Source: JBGLNJ01 sp041300525 (lineage in GTDB: Bacteria; Chloroflexota; Anaerolineae; Fen-1058). From it: DNA of 64,000 nucleotides. Of the stretch, positions 61,627-64,000 are shown piece by piece. The notes under the pieces were generated by a model. The model did not search any database. It was not told where the DNA came from and saw nothing but the letters and a program-made list of their open reading frames with translations. Position numbers and translations under genes: made by a program. Numbering within the stretch: the first letter of the stretch is position 1; each line of letters opens with the position of its first letter. Location of the stretch: the NCBI GenBank assembly GCA_041300525.1, contig JBGLNJ010000001.1, positions 2,976,001 to 3,040,000 of the forward strand. Reading direction: 5' to 3'.

Positions 61627-64000
61627 TGTCAGCGCAGCGCCGGGCGAGTCGTCCCTATCGTCTGTGGTTTCTTCATCCGCCGCATCCACCGTCGTGCAGG
61701 TCACCCACTACACCAGCACCGTGTCCATAGGCCGAATCTATCTCAGCGGCAATGGCCGTCAAGTCGTCTACGCTGCTGCGCTCCCCAATCAATTTTACAA
61801 ATGGTATGTCGCCAACACTGATGGCGCCGGCGCGCCGCAGCTCATCAATGGCGGAATCTATGGCACGGACGTCGGGGGCGTCAGCTACGACGGCAGCCGG
61901 ATCGCGTGGCGGGACGCGACGACCGAACACGTGTATGTGAACGGCGTGGATGTGACGCCCTGCGTGTCGCATCCCTCTGCGCCCTACCTTACGCAATGCC
62001 TGCGTGCCTGGGGCAATCTCTGGTTGAGCGGCGATGGCCGCTATGTCTTTTACGTCAGCCAATCGCCGTGGCCTTGTCAACCGATTGAGGGGCCTGCTTT
62101 TGATTGCCAGAACACCGAGAACTGGCCGTTCGTCTGGCGCGTGCCATCGGGCGGCGGCGATGCCGTGCAGTGGACCAGCCGCTTGCCCGATGCCCTGGAC
62201 GCGTACAATCCTGGCATCTCGGAGATTAGCCCGTCGCATGATGGGCGGCTCGTAGCTTTCGCGCCGATCTATCGCAAAGAAGGCGTCTACGAGTATCAAC
62301 GTCTCTTTGTCAGTTACGGCGGCGCGACCCAGACCCGCCTTAACGTCAACGTCACCCCTTACCTGAGTGACGCTTACTTGAGCGCCGACGGCAACTGGAT
62401 CGGCTATCACGGCATCGTCGCCACGGGCGTCACAAGCCCCGTCGTTGTGTATGCCGACGGCAGCCAGGAGACCCACGTGCGTCTGCCCGGCTTGAACTGG
62501 ACCGGCGGCAATTATGATTCGGTCAGGGGTATTTCGCAGGACGGTTCAAAGCTCTTGCTGTATACCCGGAACGACTCGTCCTATACTACGTGGTTCCCGT
62601 GGACGGTCAAGCGCGACGGCTCCGATCTGATGCGCGTGCTGCCCAGCACCAGCCTGTATGTCATGAATAATCCCTGGTATACCGACATCTCTTACTCGGG
62701 CAATGTGATCAGCTTTGTCAGCGACGACGATGTGCTGGGCAATGGCAACGCCTCCTACCAGGTCTTTGTCGTCAAAGGGGCGGCCGCCGCCGATTGGCAG
62801 GTGGAACCCTTTGCGCTTGATCCCAACCAGACGGTCATGAGCGGCGTCGCCTACGTGTTGCCCGTGAAAGTTGAGGTGAAGAACACGGGCGACCTTGCCC
62901 TGCCGGCCGTGCCGCTGCGCTTTACCGACAGCGGCGGACGCATGTTCACGCAAACGGTGCCTGCGCTCAACCCCGGCCTCACCGCCACCGTGCAGCTCGA
63001 TTGGGACATTACGACTTTGCTGGCCGCTGGGCAGGGCCAACAGAACGTCCAGATCGAAGCGAAGGTTGATCCGCTGACGGCCTATGTTGAAATTAGCAAA
63101 TTGAACAATGCGGCCAGCGCCTCCGCCGCCGTTGATGCGCGTCCCCGTATTCTCGACGTCAAGCCGCAGTATTCGTTCTCGCCCGGCTACTTTCTTGCCA
63201 ACCAATCCGTGCCCAATCTCATCAAGGCCTGGGTGGATTGGAACGGCGCGCTGCCCGGCAACGGCGCGCCGCCCTACGGCGAGGTGCGCTTTAACCTGCA
63301 CGGCGCGCAAACGACTGTGCCGGGGCAAGAGTGGGGCGCGGAATACACCTACGATATGGGCAGCGATTTTCAGGCTGCGTTCGCCTGCGCCAACAACACG
63401 CTGAGGGCGCGCGCCGTCCTGATCGTGCAGGGAGTTGAATTCACTTCGCTCGACAAGACGCTACAGCCCACCGTCTTTCCCTTTCCCGGCTGGGTGGATT
63501 GGCTGGAAACGTTGGGCCTGGGTTCCTTCAAGACCGATCTCAAGGAACCGTTGGTCGAATACACTTACGGGTTCACCTATCCCGAAGATCCGTTCGAGAC
63601 GACCTGGACGCCGCCCGCGTGGGTGCCGTACCTGGGCGGGCGCAAGCTGGGCATCAACGACACGCAGGCGGCCGCCGACGCGCTGGGTCGTTCGGACGGC
63701 GCCGGCTCGGTGGGCGTGCAGGGCCAAACGAGCATGGACTTTGCCGCGTTCACCTCGAAAGGCAGTTTGTATGGGCAGGGCGATGCGCGCTTCAAGTGCG
63801 GCGAAAGCCTTGACCTGGAACAGGCAAAGTTGGGCTTCAAGATCACGATTGGCAAAGAGTTTGAGATGGGCCTGGTGGACGTGGTCCCCGGCCTGCGCGC
63901 GGCGGAGCAATGGCCGGTGGTGGGGCGCATCATCCGCTGGGTCAACAGCCTCGCGCAGGTCAAGACCTCGATCACGCCCGGCGTCAAGGTTGACACGGTG
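61616..64000 (+). CDS. large secreted beta-propeller/CARDB-type protein (both ends missing)
   Basis: A plus frame open from 61616 to the window end (about 795 codons), not seen as one unit if a stop is required. Early part: VQVTHYTSTVSIGRIYLSGN, then propeller-type repeats WLSGDGRYVFYVSQSPW-like, ISPSHDGRLVAFAPIYRK, LSADGNWIGYHGIV, ISQDGSKLLLYTRN (TolB/WD40 style). Next come CARDB-like strands VKVEVKNTGDLALPAVPLRF and KPQYSFSPGYFLANQSVPNL. No start or signal peptide is present because of the join near 61.62 kb. Probably a surface or exported adhesion/carbohydrate-binding protein. Confidence 0.75.

Overview
The window looks like DNA of an uncultured member of the Chloroflexota, most like Anaerolineae. 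GC content is high (about 60 % by eye). It carries many short perfect palindromes of the kind common in that phylum, a small DUF5679 zinc-ribbon protein, several GT-C membrane glycosyltransferases, secreted proteins, and anaerobic C1 genes (selenocysteine formate dehydrogenase, CooC, FmdE, cobalt/nickel ECF transporter, reductive-dehalogenase-like protein). The phylum assignment is inference; no rRNA gene is present.

A hidden structure dominates the window. At about 2045, 7508, 12965, 18358, 23.8-24.0 kb, 29.27 kb, 34688, 40.0-40.09 kb, 45488, 50868, 56262 and 61.62 kb, two unrelated genes are cut and abutted, sometimes head to head, sometimes as an accidental in-frame fusion. These breaks lie 5.36-5.49 kb apart. 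The simplest reading is that the sequence is a spacer-less concatenation of similar-sized contigs. Gene order is therefore trustworthy only inside each block, and truncated genes at block ends (rlmB, moxR, recA, cbiM, an acyl-CoA carboxylase and others) are probably not real pseudogenes.

Blocks in order. (0) cysS and an rlmB 5' part. (1) moxR 3' part, CoxE-type VWA protein, ABC exporter, TIGR01777 epimerase, hairpin cluster, flavoprotein 3' part. (2) A GT-C tail, a large GT-C protein with an internal 8-bp repeat, tRNA-Gln, two Hsp20 proteins, Zn-peptidase. (3) A transcarboxylase-like set (12S-type, cupin, 5S-type, biotin carrier), a small RNase-like/DUF2283 pair lying between repeats of the biotin-carrier 3' end, a thiamine-binding protein, a secreted-protein start. 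(4) An electron-bifurcation-type operon: HATPase, NuoE-NuoF fusion, selenocysteine formate dehydrogenase with a visible SECIS, response regulator, terminator. (5) DUF2804 part, methyltransferase, reductive-dehalogenase-like protein, nitrilase, a graveyard of gene and IS fragments, a propeller protein. (6) HicBA, YtxH protein, two secreted gluzincin-like proteases, antitoxin part. (7) 5'-nucleotidase part, DUF5682, Mug glycosylase, VWA part. (8) recA part, S1 protein, acidic protein, DsbA-like protein, moeA with two amber stops, YfhO part. (9) Nuclease part, MITE-like element, Fe-S protein, CooC, FmdE, cbiO, cbiQ, cbiM end. (10) DUF3090 part, histidine phosphatase, PIN pair, methyltransferase, two GT-C proteins. 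(11) A self-contained micropeptide/structured-RNA unit, DUF5679, MntP, EamA, PlsY, MoeB-like, JAMM protease, RelE remnant. (12) Start of a large secreted propeller protein.

If the blocks come from one genome, the joint picture is an anaerobic or facultative bacterium that handles formate and CO (formate dehydrogenase, CODH accessory proteins, nickel uptake, molybdopterin genes) and carboxyl transfer through methylmalonyl-CoA/pyruvate. Besides the formate dehydrogenase, the most unusual element is the promoter-to-terminator unit at 56.41-56.61 kb, which has a 17-codon ORF whose Shine-Dalgarno can be sequestered by one of two mutually exclusive hairpins.
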